Of a stretch of 64,000 nucleotides of DNA, positions 38,402 through 47,691 are shown one piece after another. Origin of the DNA: Enterobacter mori LMG 25706. GTDB taxonomy: Bacteria; Pseudomonadota; Gammaproteobacteria; Enterobacterales; Enterobacteriaceae. Under the pieces are notes generated by a model. It was given only the letters and a program-made list of their open reading frames with translations, was not told where the DNA came from and searched no databases. The stretch's first letter is position 1, and the number at the start of each line of letters is the position of its first letter. A program made the translations under genes and the position numbers. The DNA is taken from the NCBI RefSeq assembly GCF_000211415.1, contig NZ_GL890775.1, positions 1-64,000 of the forward strand, given 5' to 3'.

Positions 38402-40647
38402 CCATTTACACCTTGTTTCTGTTGCTTCTCTTCAACCGAATGCATCGCTTGTTTTTTCTTCATCACATTCTCATTCAGGCTGGCCATCACCTGATCTTTT
38501 GGCCCGTCTTTCACGACATGCCCGTCTTCCAGCACAATCAGACGCTCAACCAGGCTTAGTACCGACATGCGATGGGTCACAATGATCAGCGTTTGCCCTT
38601 GCGTCGCCTCTTTGAGCCGACGCAGGAACAGCGTTTCGGTCATGGCATCCATTGAGCTGGTGGGTTCATCCATCAGCAGGACCTTTGGGCGCAGCAGCAG
38701 GCAGCGGGCCAGGGCGACAAGCTGTTTTTGTCCACCGGAAAGGCAGTTGCCCATTTCGCCAATTGGCATGTCAAAACCCAGCGGATGTCTGGCGGCCACG
38801 TGATCCAGCCCGGTCAGACGCACGACGCGCAGGAACTCCTCCGTGCTTACGCCGGGGTTGCCAATAATGATGTTGTAGCGCAGCGTGCCGAAAAAGAGAC
38901 GGCAATCCTGGCCGACATAGCCCACTGCGGCTCGCCAGTCCGCCGGGTCAATCTGCGTGGCATCTACGCCGTCAATGAACATCTGGCCGCTGCTTTGTTG
39001 ATACAGGCGGGCCATCACGCGCAACAGCGTCGATTTTCCGCTGCCGATTTTGCCCAGCACGGCGATTTGCTCACCGGCTTCAACATTGATGTTGATGTTG
39101 TCGAGGATGCGCGGCGCAACCATCATGCCCGGCACCGGATAGGTAAAGCCCACCTTGTGGAGGCGCATGCTGCCGGTGAAATTCGGCGTCGGCAGATAAT
39201 TGAGTAAGGCATCGCGGTCTGTCGGTGTTTCCATCAGCTGGTTCAGCGATTTCAGCGCGGTTTTGGCATGCTGATAGCGCAGCGCTAACCCGACAACCGA
39301 CGCCAGCGGTGCAAGCGAGCGGCTGGAAAGGATCACCACCCCAATCATCGCCCCCATCGACAGCTCGCCGGCGTGAATGAGATACACGCCAAGAACGACG
39401 ATGCAGACCGTCGTGATTTGCTGCACGAAAGAGACAAAGTTGGTCGTCAGCATCGAGAGATAACGCGTTTTCATCGACGACGCGGCGGCCAGAGCGCTGA
39501 AATCATCCCAGCGTTTTTGCATCACCCCTTCACCTTGTGCCGCTTTCAGCGCTTCCAGCCCTTCAATGCTCTCAATCAGCAAACCCTGCTTCAGTGAGAT
39601 TTCGCGGACGTTCTCTTCCATGTAGCGGCCCAGCGCCCACTGGATGATGATGCTGACAATCAAAATCAGCGGCATCGCGACTAACGGCACGATCGCCAGC
39701 GGGCCGCCAATCAGGTAGATGACGAACATGAAGAGGGCGCAAAACGGCAGGTCGGACAACGTTGCAAGCGTTGCTGAGGTAATAAAGTCGCGCACGGCCT
39801 CAAAATCACGCAGCTGGTTGGCAAAGGTGCCCGAGGACTGTGGCTTGTATTCCATTCGCATCGACATCACCTGACGGAACAGTTTTGCCCCGAGTATCAG
39901 GTCCGCTTTTTTCCCGGCGATGTCGATCAGGTAGGCTCGAATTTGTCGGCTACAAAATTCAAATACAATGGCAATTACCACGCCAATCGCCAGCGACCAC
40001 AGCGTCACGTAGGCCTGCGTGGGAATGACGCGATCATAGACGTTCATGGTAAAGAAGGTGCCTGCCAGCGTGAGAATGTTCGCCAGCAGAGCGGCCAGCG
40101 CCGCGCTGTAGAAGTAGTGGCGGTAGCGCCATAGCGTCGAATAGAGCCAATGCCCTTCCGCCTGAGCCTGCGGCAACAGCTGGTCGTCTGCACGCTCGTC
40201 CAGCGTCGGCTTGCGCGTCGTGACGAGGGCATAACCGCCGTAGACGTCGTTTAACTCCGCCTCCGTCACGACAACGGTTCCTTCGTTTTCCGGTACCACA
40301 ATCTTATAAGTATGTTCTCCGCGCTTTCCGTTACGCGCGGTAAGAATGCAATAGGTCCCGTCTTTACGTGCTATCAGTAAAGGAAATAGCCAGGAGGAGA
40401 GGGTGCTCAGATCGCGCTTTACCCAACCGGCAGATATTCCCATCTGGTCAAGCATGCGCAATGCCATTTCTGGCTCAAGCTTGTCGCTTTTTGGCAGGCC
40501 AGCATAGAGGACTTCTTTGCTGGCAAACTTAGCATGATGTGTACAAAGCCATTCAACACCCCACAGAAGGGAATCTTTTCGGGGATCTTCAATATTATTG
40601 AAGTCGTGCTCTGAATTAATTTCAACGGTGGAAAGATGCGTGCTCAT
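38398..40647 (-). CDS. Type I secretion ABC transporter/permease (LapB/HlyB type)
   Basis: The 749-residue protein has an N-terminal C39-like domain to about residue 135 without an obvious catalytic cysteine-histidine pair, six membrane helices at about 165-430, and an ATPase with Walker A GKIGSGKST, signature LSGGQKQLVALARCL, Walker B VLLMDEPTSSMD and H-loop VTHR. A degenerate C39 domain is typical of exporters of RTX and Lap/Bap adhesins whose signal is not cut. The ATG at 40647 is preferred; an upstream in-frame GTG at 40680 lacks a ribosome site. It is the first gene of the exporter operon. About 220 bases upstream hold no gene and probably contain its promoter. Confidence 0.92.
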   Translation of the reverse strand: MSTHLSTVEINSEHDFNNIEDPRKDSLLWGVEWLCTHHAKFASKEVLYAGLPKSDKLEPEMALRMLDQMGISAGWVKRDLSTLSSWLFPLLIARKDGTYCILTARNGKRGEHTYKIVVPENEGTVVVTEAELNDVYGGYALVTTRKPTLDERADDQLLPQAQAEGHWLYSTLWRYRHYFYSAALAALLANILTLAGTFFTMNVYDRVIPTQAYVTLWSLAIGVVIAIVFEFCSRQIRAYLIDIAGKKADLILGAKLFRQVMSMRMEYKPQSSGTFANQLRDFEAVRDFITSATLATLSDLPFCALFMFVIYLIGGPLAIVPLVAMPLILIVSIIIQWALGRYMEENVREISLKQGLLIESIEGLEALKAAQGEGVMQKRWDDFSALAAASSMKTRYLSMLTTNFVSFVQQITTVCIVVLGVYLIHAGELSMGAMIGVVILSSRSLAPLASVVGLALRYQHAKTALKSLNQLMETPTDRDALLNYLPTPNFTGSMRLHKVGFTYPVPGMMVAPRILDNININVEAGEQIAVLGKIGSGKSTLLRVMARLYQQSSGQMFIDGVDATQIDPADWRAAVGYVGQDCRLFFGTLRYNIIIGNPGVSTEEFLRVVRLTGLDHVAARHPLGFDMPIGEMGNCLSGGQKQLVALARCLLLRPKVLLMDEPTSSMDAMTETLFLRRLKEATQGQTLIIVTHRMSVLSLVERLIVLEDGHVVKDGPKDQVMASLNENVMKKKQAMHSVEEKQQKQGVNG

Positions 40648-40898
40648 TATCGAATCCAGACCTGTAGTGACGTTCCTCACTTAGCATTAAAAAAGTAAAG
40701 AATGTGCGATTTAAAAAACGACCAGAAACATCCATGAATACGATGAGTGGTAGCGGATTGTTTATGCTGAAAATACAAGCGCTGGCAATATCTTAGTGTA
40801 TGAGTTAAGCATCAGGCACACAATAAGGATAAGTAACCACTCGCTTAGGAATAATTTACATCCCGGCAGGTAAATGTCTGTTTCCTGCGTATTACTAT

Positions 40899-41534
40899 TC
40901 AACTGGCAAGTCTTGAAATGGGAACGCCAAGTTTATTCTCTATACGTATTTTCATGGCATAGATATTTTTTACGTTAGTCGCATTTTTCATGGCAATTTT
41001 TTTCGGCAGTTGTCCCTTATACAATTCAGCAAAAAGTGCATATTCATTTGCACTTAACTTTGCCTTTTTCTCCGAGGGGCGTGTGATCTTGCCCATAAAA
41101 GATTGGTTAATCTTGGTTTTGATATCTTCTGTCACATCATCATGAAAAATGACCGCGCTGATGACCGTTTCGCTCGTGTCGTTGTAAAACCAGTAGTGCG
41201 CGATAGCGGCCATTTTTTTATCCGTGATTAAAATCAATCTGGAGTTTTTGAACTGACTTAACCAGTTGTTTGTTAAGAAGTAATTTATGTTTTTATAGTT
41301 AAAGTCAATAACCACAATAGGCTGTGAAATTACTTTTGAATTAATATTGCTAAAATACTGCAGCAGTCCCTCAATCAGGAATGAGTTATTCTCTGGCCAA
41401 ATGTAAAATTCTACACCGGTACACTCTACATTCTTTTTTGTTTGTACAGATGTATAGTCGCATTTATTCACGCATCCATAGCAGCGCATTGCGTTGTCGT
41501 GGTGTTCAATATTATTAATAATCACTCTATCCAT
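40899..41534 (-). CDS. LuxR-type regulator with N-terminal four-cysteine motif (copy 1)
   Basis: The 211-residue protein ends in a LuxR-like helix-turn-helix (LSANEYALFAELYKGQLPKKIA, then NVKNIYAMKIRIENKLGV). Its N-terminus has four cysteines at residues 18, 21, 25 and 38 in the pattern C-x2-C-x3-C-x12-C (CYGCVNKC, then ECTG). The middle shares IVVIDFNYKNINYFL and KKMAAIAHYWFYNDTS with the neighbouring copy. The cysteine pattern suggests binding of an iron-sulphur cluster or zinc, but that is inference. It lies directly upstream of the type I secretion operon on the same strand and is a good candidate for its regulator. Confidence 0.78.
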   Translation of the reverse strand: MDRVIINNIEHHDNAMRCYGCVNKCDYTSVQTKKNVECTGVEFYIWPENNSFLIEGLLQYFSNINSKVISQPIVVIDFNYKNINYFLTNNWLSQFKNSRLILITDKKMAAIAHYWFYNDTSETVISAVIFHDDVTEDIKTKINQSFMGKITRPSEKKAKLSANEYALFAELYKGQLPKKIAMKNATNVKNIYAMKIRIENKLGVPISRLAS

Positions 41535-41638
41535 TAAGTTAAACGCAGTGCGTCCATATTATAAATATTAAATTTGATATAATATATCAACATTCATCTT
41601 AAAATTGCATTACGGATGAAAACGGGTAGCAGTAAGAT

Positions 41639-41675
41639 TACTCGCGGTCGTACCAGGAATTTTCGACAGCGAGTA
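41639..41675 (-). terminator. Hairpin between the two LuxR-type genes
   Basis: TACTCGCGGTCG and CGACAGCGAGTA pair at 11 of 12 positions around a 13-base loop, 44 bases after the stop codon of the upstream gene (41719-42381). The T run on the minus strand is weak, so it could be a terminator or an mRNA 3' end. Confidence 0.45.
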
Positions 41676-41718
41676 TTTTACTGCATGATGCCATGCCAGC
41701 CGTTTTTTTCAGTATACG

Positions 41719-42381
41719 TCAGCTTGCGAGTCGCGTAATTGACACACCCAGCTTGCGTTCGATTCTGTTTTTCATCGCATAGGTGTTCTTGACACTGGTT
41801 CCGTTTCGGTAGGCGATTTTCTTGGGCGTCCATCCGTTGAAAAGAAACGCAAACAGACTGTATTCATTCTGGCTCAGTTTTGGCCTGCTGCCTGCGGGCT
41901 TAATCGTTTTCGCGAGGAAGGTTTTCTGCAGTTTTGTTGCCACCTCCTCGGCCGTGTCGTCGTAAAAGATCACCGAGCTTATCGTCGTGTCGGACGTGTC
42001 GTTGTAAAACCAGTAATGGGCAATGGCGGTCATCTTCTTATCGGTGACAAGAATCAGTCTCATGTTCTTGAACTGATCCAGCCAGTTGTCTGACAGGAAG
42101 TAATTGATGTTTTTATGGCTAAAATCAATAATCACCACAGGCTGAGTAATGTATTTATCATTTACGTCAGTGAAATAATGACGAATGCCTTCAACAAGAA
42201 AGCTATTATTGTCAGGCCAGATGTAATACTCAAGACCCGTGCACTCTTTAATTTCATGCAGTGCGGAATTGTCAAAATGACATTTTTTATCACAACCATA
42301 GCAATGCATAGATGGCGTATGACAGACGGGCAGTCTATCAGTGGAAGATAAATAGATTGGGTTGTTAGTCGCACTGTACAT
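41719..42381 (-). CDS. LuxR-type regulator with N-terminal four-cysteine motif (copy 2)
   Basis: The 220-residue protein is a clear paralogue of the adjacent gene: CYGCDKKC with ECTG (Cys27, 30, 34 and 47, the same C-x2-C-x3-C-x12-C spacing), YYIWPDNNSFLVEG, NINYFLSDNWLDQFKN and the C-terminal helix-turn-helix LSQNEYSLFAFLFNG to RIERKLGVSITRLAS. Both end in ITRLAS or ISRLAS. A tandem duplication is evident. Neither has a receiver or PAS domain that I recognise. The promoter region is the AT-rich gap to the right. Confidence 0.78.
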   Translation of the reverse strand: MYSATNNPIYLSSTDRLPVCHTPSMHCYGCDKKCHFDNSALHEIKECTGLEYYIWPDNNSFLVEGIRHYFTDVNDKYITQPVVIIDFSHKNINYFLSDNWLDQFKNMRLILVTDKKMTAIAHYWFYNDTSDTTISSVIFYDDTAEEVATKLQKTFLAKTIKPAGSRPKLSQNEYSLFAFLFNGWTPKKIAYRNGTSVKNTYAMKNRIERKLGVSITRLAS

Positions 42382-42860
42382 ATTTTACCTCACACGCACT
42401 GAATCGATACATTAATAATGAGAAGATGTTTGGCGAAATTGCTTTCGTTCTTTAGGAATAATCATACAGACCACCAGGTAAAATTCTTAATTAAATAATA
42501 TGAATTGTCACGCTGGCACTCTTATTAAGAATTAAATGATTAAAAAACAGTTGCTTGCAAGATTTCTTAAATGAAAATGTGACATGTGAAATGTTTATTT
42601 GGCGTTGTGGTTGTTGTCGTTTTGTTGATTTTTGATGATGCGCTCTTTACGTCGTGGAATGTATATTGAGATATCGGGAATATCGACCGTTACGTCCCCG
42701 GACTTTATTAACTAAAGTAATCAGAGTTAATCGTTTAAATATCTAAAATGGTCTGTTGGCAAAAATAAAAAAATAGAATAATGACAAGCGTATTTTAATG
42801 GTCGGGATCGGCGAAAGAAGATTGTGAAGATATCAATAATGAGAACGCTCGCCCCCAGGT

Positions 42861-43006
42861 TTGAGGGATCCCCACAAAATAATGCCGGCAAAGACGACTC
42901 CCTCTCCCTTGAGGGAGAGGGCTGGGGTGAGGGGGAACATACGGCTGTGGGGTTATTCTGTTCACTTTAAGTTCCTCGCTACTAAAAATTACTGGGGATC
43001 CCTCAA
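42861..43006. mobile_element. MITE-like element, short copy
   Basis: The 146-bp element has perfect 13-bp terminal inverted repeats (TTGAGGGATCCCC and GGGGATCCCTCAA). It is flanked by a 9-bp direct repeat with one mismatch (CCCCCAGGT at 42852-42860, CCCCCAGGG at 43007-43015). It encodes no protein. Its interior has a hairpin CCCTCTCCC/GGGAGAGGG and is about 90 percent alike to the first 125 bases of the copy at 51149-51575. Confidence 0.8.
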
Positions 43007-43231
43007 CCCCCAGGGGGCACAGTTGCGCATATGACATAATCATTGGTTAACATATCAAAAACAATTTAGGTGCATAATATTAACAATTGATCGTTTTTGG
43101 TGCATGTATCGCACTATTATTGTGCATTTCCTGGCATGTACGTGTGTTGGCGTGTGTCTGTGCCCGACCGAATAGATTAAAATAATATATTAAAAATCAT
43201 CGCCTTAATTTTACCCCTGTCATTTATATTT

Positions 43232-43252
43232 GAACCAATGGCGAATTGGTTC
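43232..43252 (+). promoter_or_regulatory. Palindromic operator, probable GntR-family site
   Basis: GAACCAAT and ATTGGTTC form a perfect 8-5-8 inverted repeat about 96 bases before the regulator start. A further half-site GAACCAAT lies at 43340-43347, directly against the start codon. The arrangement fits autoregulation and control of the downstream operon by the FadR-type protein. Confidence 0.7.
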
Positions 43253-43347
43253 GTTTATTGCTTAATCATTAGCACGATAAGTAGCACGTCATATCAATAA
43301 CTTATCGTTAATAAAAATAAAGTCATGATGAAAGCGAGCGAACCAAT

Positions 43348-44067
43348 ATGGAAAAACCGTCACGGTTTCTGGCCAATTCCAGCACCGCGCTTGAGCAACT
43401 GCGCGGGCTAATCAACCAGCACGAGTCAACACCAGGCATTCCGCTGCCCACGGAACGTGAGCTGTCGGATACTCTCGGCGTAGGGCGACGTGAAGTCCGT
43501 CGTGCGCTGGACGTGCTGGAAGAAGAGGGGCGTATCTGGCGAAAGCAGGGGAAAGGGACCTTTATTGGCCCGGCAGCCCCTGTTGAACCGCTGGCCCTTC
43601 AGGGATTGGTTCAGCAGACTAACCTGCTGGAAGTGATGGAAGCTCGTCTACAGCTTGAACCCGGCTTAGCCCGGCTTGCGGCACTGCGTGCCACCAGGGA
43701 AAACCTCGCGCTCATGCAGCGCATGCTGGAACGCATTGATAAGGTCAGCCCGGATGACCGCGATCTCAACGAACTGTGGGATAGCGCCTTTCATCGCGCC
43801 ATTGCCGAAGCCGCAGGCAACCGCCTGATGCTCGGGCTTTTTGATGCGATTGATGCCGTCCGCCGGGAACCCGGCTGGCAGCATCTGCGTGAACTTGCCC
43901 GTACGCCTGAACGTGTCGACAGCTACAACGACCACCATCACAAGATCATGTCCGCGATTATCCATCGTCAGCCTAATGAAGCAGCCGCCGCGATGCGCGA
44001 GCACCTGCTCAGCCTGCAGGCCGCGCTGATTCAGGCGATCCACCTTGAGGACGATTTCACGCTATGA
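43348..44067 (+). CDS. FadR-subfamily GntR transcriptional regulator
   Basis: The 239-residue protein has an N-terminal winged helix (PLPTERELSDTLGVGRREVRRALDVLEEEG in pieces) and an all-helical FCD domain with metal-site residues in the usual places (Asp/His in LWDSAFHRAIAEAAGN and HHHKIMSAI). FCD regulators bind a small acid and release DNA. Its stop overlaps the start of the first transporter gene (ATGA), so it heads the operon and probably senses the imported or processed substrate. A palindromic operator lies upstream and a half-site sits on its start codon. Confidence 0.9.
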   Translation: MEKPSRFLANSSTALEQLRGLINQHESTPGIPLPTERELSDTLGVGRREVRRALDVLEEEGRIWRKQGKGTFIGPAAPVEPLALQGLVQQTNLLEVMEARLQLEPGLARLAALRATRENLALMQRMLERIDKVSPDDRDLNELWDSAFHRAIAEAAGNRLMLGLFDAIDAVRREPGWQHLRELARTPERVDSYNDHHHKIMSAIIHRQPNEAAAAMREHLLSLQAALIQAIHLEDDFTL

Positions 44068-45077
44068 CGACCATACCCTTTAAGGACGCCACGCCCGTAT
44101 TGCGGCTGAATAATCTCAACGTCAGGTTTTCCGGCTCGCCGGTGAGCGTGCTTGACGGCATTTCCCTGACGGTCAAAGCGGGCGAAACGCTGGCGCTGGT
44201 GGGGGAGTCCGGCTGCGGAAAAAGTATCACCTCATTAGCGCTGATGGGGTTACTGCCCGCCAGCGCGCAGATTGTCAGCGGTGAGATGCAGTTTCGCCGT
44301 CATGACCTGCGCAAGCTCTCGCCGCGGGAATATGCCGATCTGCGCGGCAGCGAGCTGGCGATGATTTTCCAGGAGCCCATGACCTCGCTCAATCCGGCGT
44401 TTACGCTGGGCGATCAGCTCAGCGAAGCGGTCATACGCCACCAGAACGTTTCGCGCGCCGAGGCGATGAAGGTCGCGCTGCAGATCCTCGAGAAGGTGCA
44501 GATCCCGGCGGCAGAGATGCGCCTCAGAGCCTATCCGCATCAGCTCTCCGGCGGCATGCGCCAGCGGGTGATGATTGCGATGGCGCTGATCAACCACCCT
44601 AAACTGCTGATTGCTGATGAGCCCACCACCGCGCTCGACGTCACCATTCAGGCGCAAATCCTCGCCTTGCTCAACACCCTGAAAGCGGAAACCGGCACGG
44701 CGGTGTTGATGATCACCCACGATTTAGGCGTGGTGGCGGAAGTCGCCCAGCAGGTCGCGGTGATGTATGCCGGCCAGGTGGTGGAGCAGGGCAGCGTCGA
44801 GGCAATATTCGCCGACCCGCAGCATCCGTACACCATCGGCCTGATGGGCTCGATTCCTTCTCTCGGGGCGCGTAAAGGGCAACTCTCCACCATTCCCGGC
44901 GCGGTACCGCTGCCGGAATCCATGCCTGAAGGCTGCCGTTTCGCAACGCGCTGCCCGTTTGCTCAGACGCGCTGCCACGCTGAAAAACCGCAGCTTACTA
45001 CGCTCGGCGCGGGCCATCAGGTTGCCTGCTTCCGCGTGCCGCTCGAACAGCACATTGCCCTGGGAGAAATCGCATGA
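44064..45077 (+). CDS. Peptide ABC transporter ATPase (DppD/OppD type)
   Basis: The 337-residue ATPase has Walker A GESGCGKS, signature [15 protein letters not shown], Walker [13 protein letters not shown] and H-loop MITHDLGVV. The C-terminal oligopeptide extension has the cysteine motif [14 protein letters not shown] and a later CF, which binds a 4Fe-4S cluster in related proteins. It energises import of a peptide-like substrate with the OppF-type ATPase whose gene overlaps its stop. Confidence 0.92.
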   Translation: MTTIPFKDATPVLRLNNLNVRFSGSPVSVLDGISLTVKAGETLALVGESGCGKSITSLALMGLLPASAQIVSGEMQFRRHDLRKLSPREYADLRGSELAMIFQEPMTSLNPAFTLGDQLSEAVIRHQNVSRAEAMKVALQILEKVQIPAAEMRLRAYPHQLSGGMRQRVMIAMALINHPKLLIADEPTTALDVTIQAQILALLNTLKAETGTAVLMITHDLGVVAEVAQQVAVMYAGQVVEQGSVEAIFADPQHPYTIGLMGSIPSLGARKGQLSTIPGAVPLPESMPEGCRFATRCPFAQTRCHAEKPQLTTLGAGHQVACFRVPLEQHIALGEIA

Positions 45078-46156
45078 CCATCCCCATTCTTGAAGCCCGC
45101 GACCTGAGTAAACGCTTCCCCGGTCCGAAAAAGCTCTTTACCCCGGCACGCTTTGTCACGGCGGTCGATCGCGTCTCACTTTCGGTGATGCCGGGCGAAA
45201 CGCTGGCGATTGTCGGCGAGTCCGGCTCCGGGAAATCTACCCTCGGACGTCTGCTGCTGCGCCTGCTGGCCGCCAGCGAAGGGCGCGTGTTTTATCAGGG
45301 GGAAGAGATCACCGACGCCTCCGGTGCCCGTCTTAACCAGCTCCGGCGCGAGCTGCAGATTATCTTTCAGGATCCCTTCGCCTCGCTGAACCCGCGCATG
45401 ACGGTGGAGCAGATTGTCGGTGAGCCGCTGTGGCTGCATCAGAACATGAAAAAAGCGGACCGCCAGTACCGCGTCGCCGAACTGCTTAAAACCGTTGGTC
45501 TGCCTGCCGCCTGGGCCGGGCGTTACCCGCACGAGTTTTCCGGCGGCCAGCGCCAGCGCATCGGCATTGCGCGTGCGCTGGCCTCGGGACCGAAGCTGCT
45601 GCTGGGCGATGAGCCGGTATCCGCGCTGGACGTCTCCGTTCAGGCGCAGGTGGTCAACCTGCTGGAAAGCCTGAAGCACCAGCTGGGGCTGACGATGGTG
45701 ATTGTCGCCCACGGTCTGGCGGTGATCCGCCATATGAGCGATCGCGTGGCGGTCATGTACCTTGGGCAAATCGTTGAGCTTGCCACCGTCGATGAGATTT
45801 TTGACGCACCGCTGCACCCCTATACCCAGGCGCTGATTGCCTCTGCACCGCAGATGCAGCCGGGCGTTGAGCGCGATGCGCCGCTGCTGCAGGGGGATCT
45901 GCCCAACCCGGCCAGTCCGCCGTCCGGCTGCCGTTTCCACGCCCGCTGCCCGTACGTTACCGATGAATGCCGCCAGGTCGAGCCGATTAATCAGGTACTC
46001 GACGGCGGACGTCAGGTTGCCTGCCACCGCTGGCAGGAAATTAACCGCGATCGCAGCGTTATCCAGATTGCTCCGCCATCCGCCGCTTTCCTGCGCCGCC
46101 GCGCGCTGTTTGAACACGCGGCCACTCACTCGTCCCTTCCTTCAAGGAACTCATGA
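45074..46156 (+). CDS. Peptide ABC transporter ATPase (DppF/OppF type)
   Basis: The 360-residue ATPase has Walker A GESGSGKST, signature FSGGQRQRIGIARAL, Walker B LLLGDEPVSALD and the C-terminal CRFHARCPYVTDEC motif. The H-loop reads VAHGLAVI where family members usually have SHDLAVV; the histidine is kept but the next residue is Gly instead of Asp. The C-terminus is about 30 residues longer than usual. Start and stop codons overlap those of the neighbours (ATGA on both sides). Confidence 0.92.
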   Translation: MTIPILEARDLSKRFPGPKKLFTPARFVTAVDRVSLSVMPGETLAIVGESGSGKSTLGRLLLRLLAASEGRVFYQGEEITDASGARLNQLRRELQIIFQDPFASLNPRMTVEQIVGEPLWLHQNMKKADRQYRVAELLKTVGLPAAWAGRYPHEFSGGQRQRIGIARALASGPKLLLGDEPVSALDVSVQAQVVNLLESLKHQLGLTMVIVAHGLAVIRHMSDRVAVMYLGQIVELATVDEIFDAPLHPYTQALIASAPQMQPGVERDAPLLQGDLPNPASPPSGCRFHARCPYVTDECRQVEPINQVLDGGRQVACHRWQEINRDRSVIQIAPPSAAFLRRRALFEHAATHSSLPSRNS

Positions 46157-47673
46157 TAATGACAATGCGTAATTCTCTTTTGACCGTACTGGGAAGTGTT
46201 ATGTTGCTTGGCGCGGCGCTGCCCGCCCATTCTGAAAGCGTGCTGCGAATCGGTCTGGGCGCTGACCCGGACATGCTCGACCCGCATCTGGCGCGCACCT
46301 ACTATGGCCGCTTCGTCTTTGCCTCTCTCTGCGACAGGCTGGTGGACGTGGATGAAAACCTGAAGGTTGTCCCCGGTCTGGCTAAAGACTGGGCGTGGAG
46401 CGAGGACGGTAAAACCCTGACGCTCAATCTGCGCGACGGCGTGACCTTCCACGACGGTGAGAAATTCGATGCCGCCGCCGCAAAATACAATCTCGACCGC
46501 GCCCTGACCCTGAAAGGCTCCCTGCGTAAAAGCGAGATCTCCTCCGTTGAATCGGTCGAGGTCACCGGCCCGATGCAGATTGCGCTGCACCTGAAAACGC
46601 CGGATGCCGCGCTGCTGATGCAGCTCACCGACCGCGCCGGGGCAATGATGGCACCTGAAGCGGCGAAAAAGCCTGACTTTGCCGCCCACCCGGTCTGCTC
46701 CGGCCCGTATAAATTCGACAGCCGTGTGTCCCAGGACCGCATCGTTCTGACCCGCTTCGACAACTACTGGAACAAAGGCGTTTACCACTTCGACAAAATT
46801 ATCTATCTGCCGATCCCGGATGCCTCCGTGCGCCTCGCGAACCTCCGCGCGGGCGATCTTGATCTGACCGAAGGCATCGCCGCCAGCGACGTTAAAACCG
46901 TCGAAGCCGACAGCAAGCTGGCGCTGGCGAAGGTGACCGGTCTGGGCTATCAGGGCATCACCTTCAATATCAACAACGGCAAGGTACCGGCGAACGATCC
47001 GTTCAAGGACGCTCGCGTGCGCGAGGCGTTTTCTCAGGCCATCGACCGCGCTGCGTTAAACCAGGTGGTCTTTGAGGGGCTCTACACCCCGGCCAACCAG
47101 GCGTTTTCACCGGTCAGCCCGTATCACGTTAACCTGCCGGTCCCGCCGCGTGACGTCGACAAAGCCAAAGCGCTGCTGAAAGCGGCAGGCATCACCGCGC
47201 CGCTGACCGTCAACCTGCTGGTGCCAAACAACCCAACCTCGCAGCAGGTGGGTCAGGTATTGCAGGCGATGGTCGCCGAGGCCGGTTTCACCCTGAACCT
47301 GCAGATGACCGAATTTGCCACGCTGCTGGATCGCCAGCAGAGCGGTGACTATCAGCTGAGCTTCTCCGGCTGGTCGGGACGCCCGGATCCGGACGGCAGC
47401 ATCTACGGCTTTATCAACAGCAAAGGCACGCTTAACGACGGCCGCTACAGCAACGCGCAGGTTGATGAATGGCTGACCCAGGCGCGCCAGAGCCCCGACC
47501 AGGCCGCACGCCAGCCGCTGTACGACAAGGTGGTGAAGCAGCTCCAGACTGATATGCCGATTGCCTACCTCTACTTCGAGCCGCGCATTTTTGGCCTGAA
47601 CAAAAGCGTGCAGGGCTTTAAGCCGTACCCGGACGGCATCGTGCGTCTGGCCGGTTTGACGCTGGCGAAATAA
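46153..47673 (+). CDS. Periplasmic peptide-binding protein (DppA/GsiB-like, SBP family 5)
   Basis: The 506-residue protein has a signal peptide (LLTVLGSVMLLGAALPAHS) and family 5 features: LRIGLGADPDMLDPHLA, VPGLAKDWAWSEDGKTLTLNLRDGVTFHDGE in adjoining parts, and DARVREAFSQAIDR. It captures a peptide or peptide-like compound for the permeases that follow. The ATG at 46153 overlaps the preceding stop and has AGGA 4 bases before it; the ATG at 46159 is an equal alternative. With the gamma-glutamyltransferase-like enzyme at the operon end, gamma-glutamyl peptides or glutathione are candidate ligands. Confidence 0.92.
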   Translation: MIMTMRNSLLTVLGSVMLLGAALPAHSESVLRIGLGADPDMLDPHLARTYYGRFVFASLCDRLVDVDENLKVVPGLAKDWAWSEDGKTLTLNLRDGVTFHDGEKFDAAAAKYNLDRALTLKGSLRKSEISSVESVEVTGPMQIALHLKTPDAALLMQLTDRAGAMMAPEAAKKPDFAAHPVCSGPYKFDSRVSQDRIVLTRFDNYWNKGVYHFDKIIYLPIPDASVRLANLRAGDLDLTEGIAASDVKTVEADSKLALAKVTGLGYQGITFNINNGKVPANDPFKDARVREAFSQAIDRAALNQVVFEGLYTPANQAFSPVSPYHVNLPVPPRDVDKAKALLKAAGITAPLTVNLLVPNNPTSQQVGQVLQAMVAEAGFTLNLQMTEFATLLDRQQSGDYQLSFSGWSGRPDPDGSIYGFINSKGTLNDGRYSNAQVDEWLTQARQSPDQAARQPLYDKVVKQLQTDMPIAYLYFEPRIFGLNKSVQGFKPYPDGIVRLAGLTLAK

Positions 47674-47691
47674 ACGTCCTGAGGAGAACCC

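Larger units (their letters stand above)
42382..43347. other. Long AT-rich intergenic region
   Basis: These 966 bases separate the LuxR-type genes from the divergent GntR-regulated operon. I see no gene. They hold a 146-bp terminal-repeat element, a palindromic operator and, by position, two divergent promoters. The stretch 42400-42800 is very AT-rich and may bind H-NS. Confidence 0.6.
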
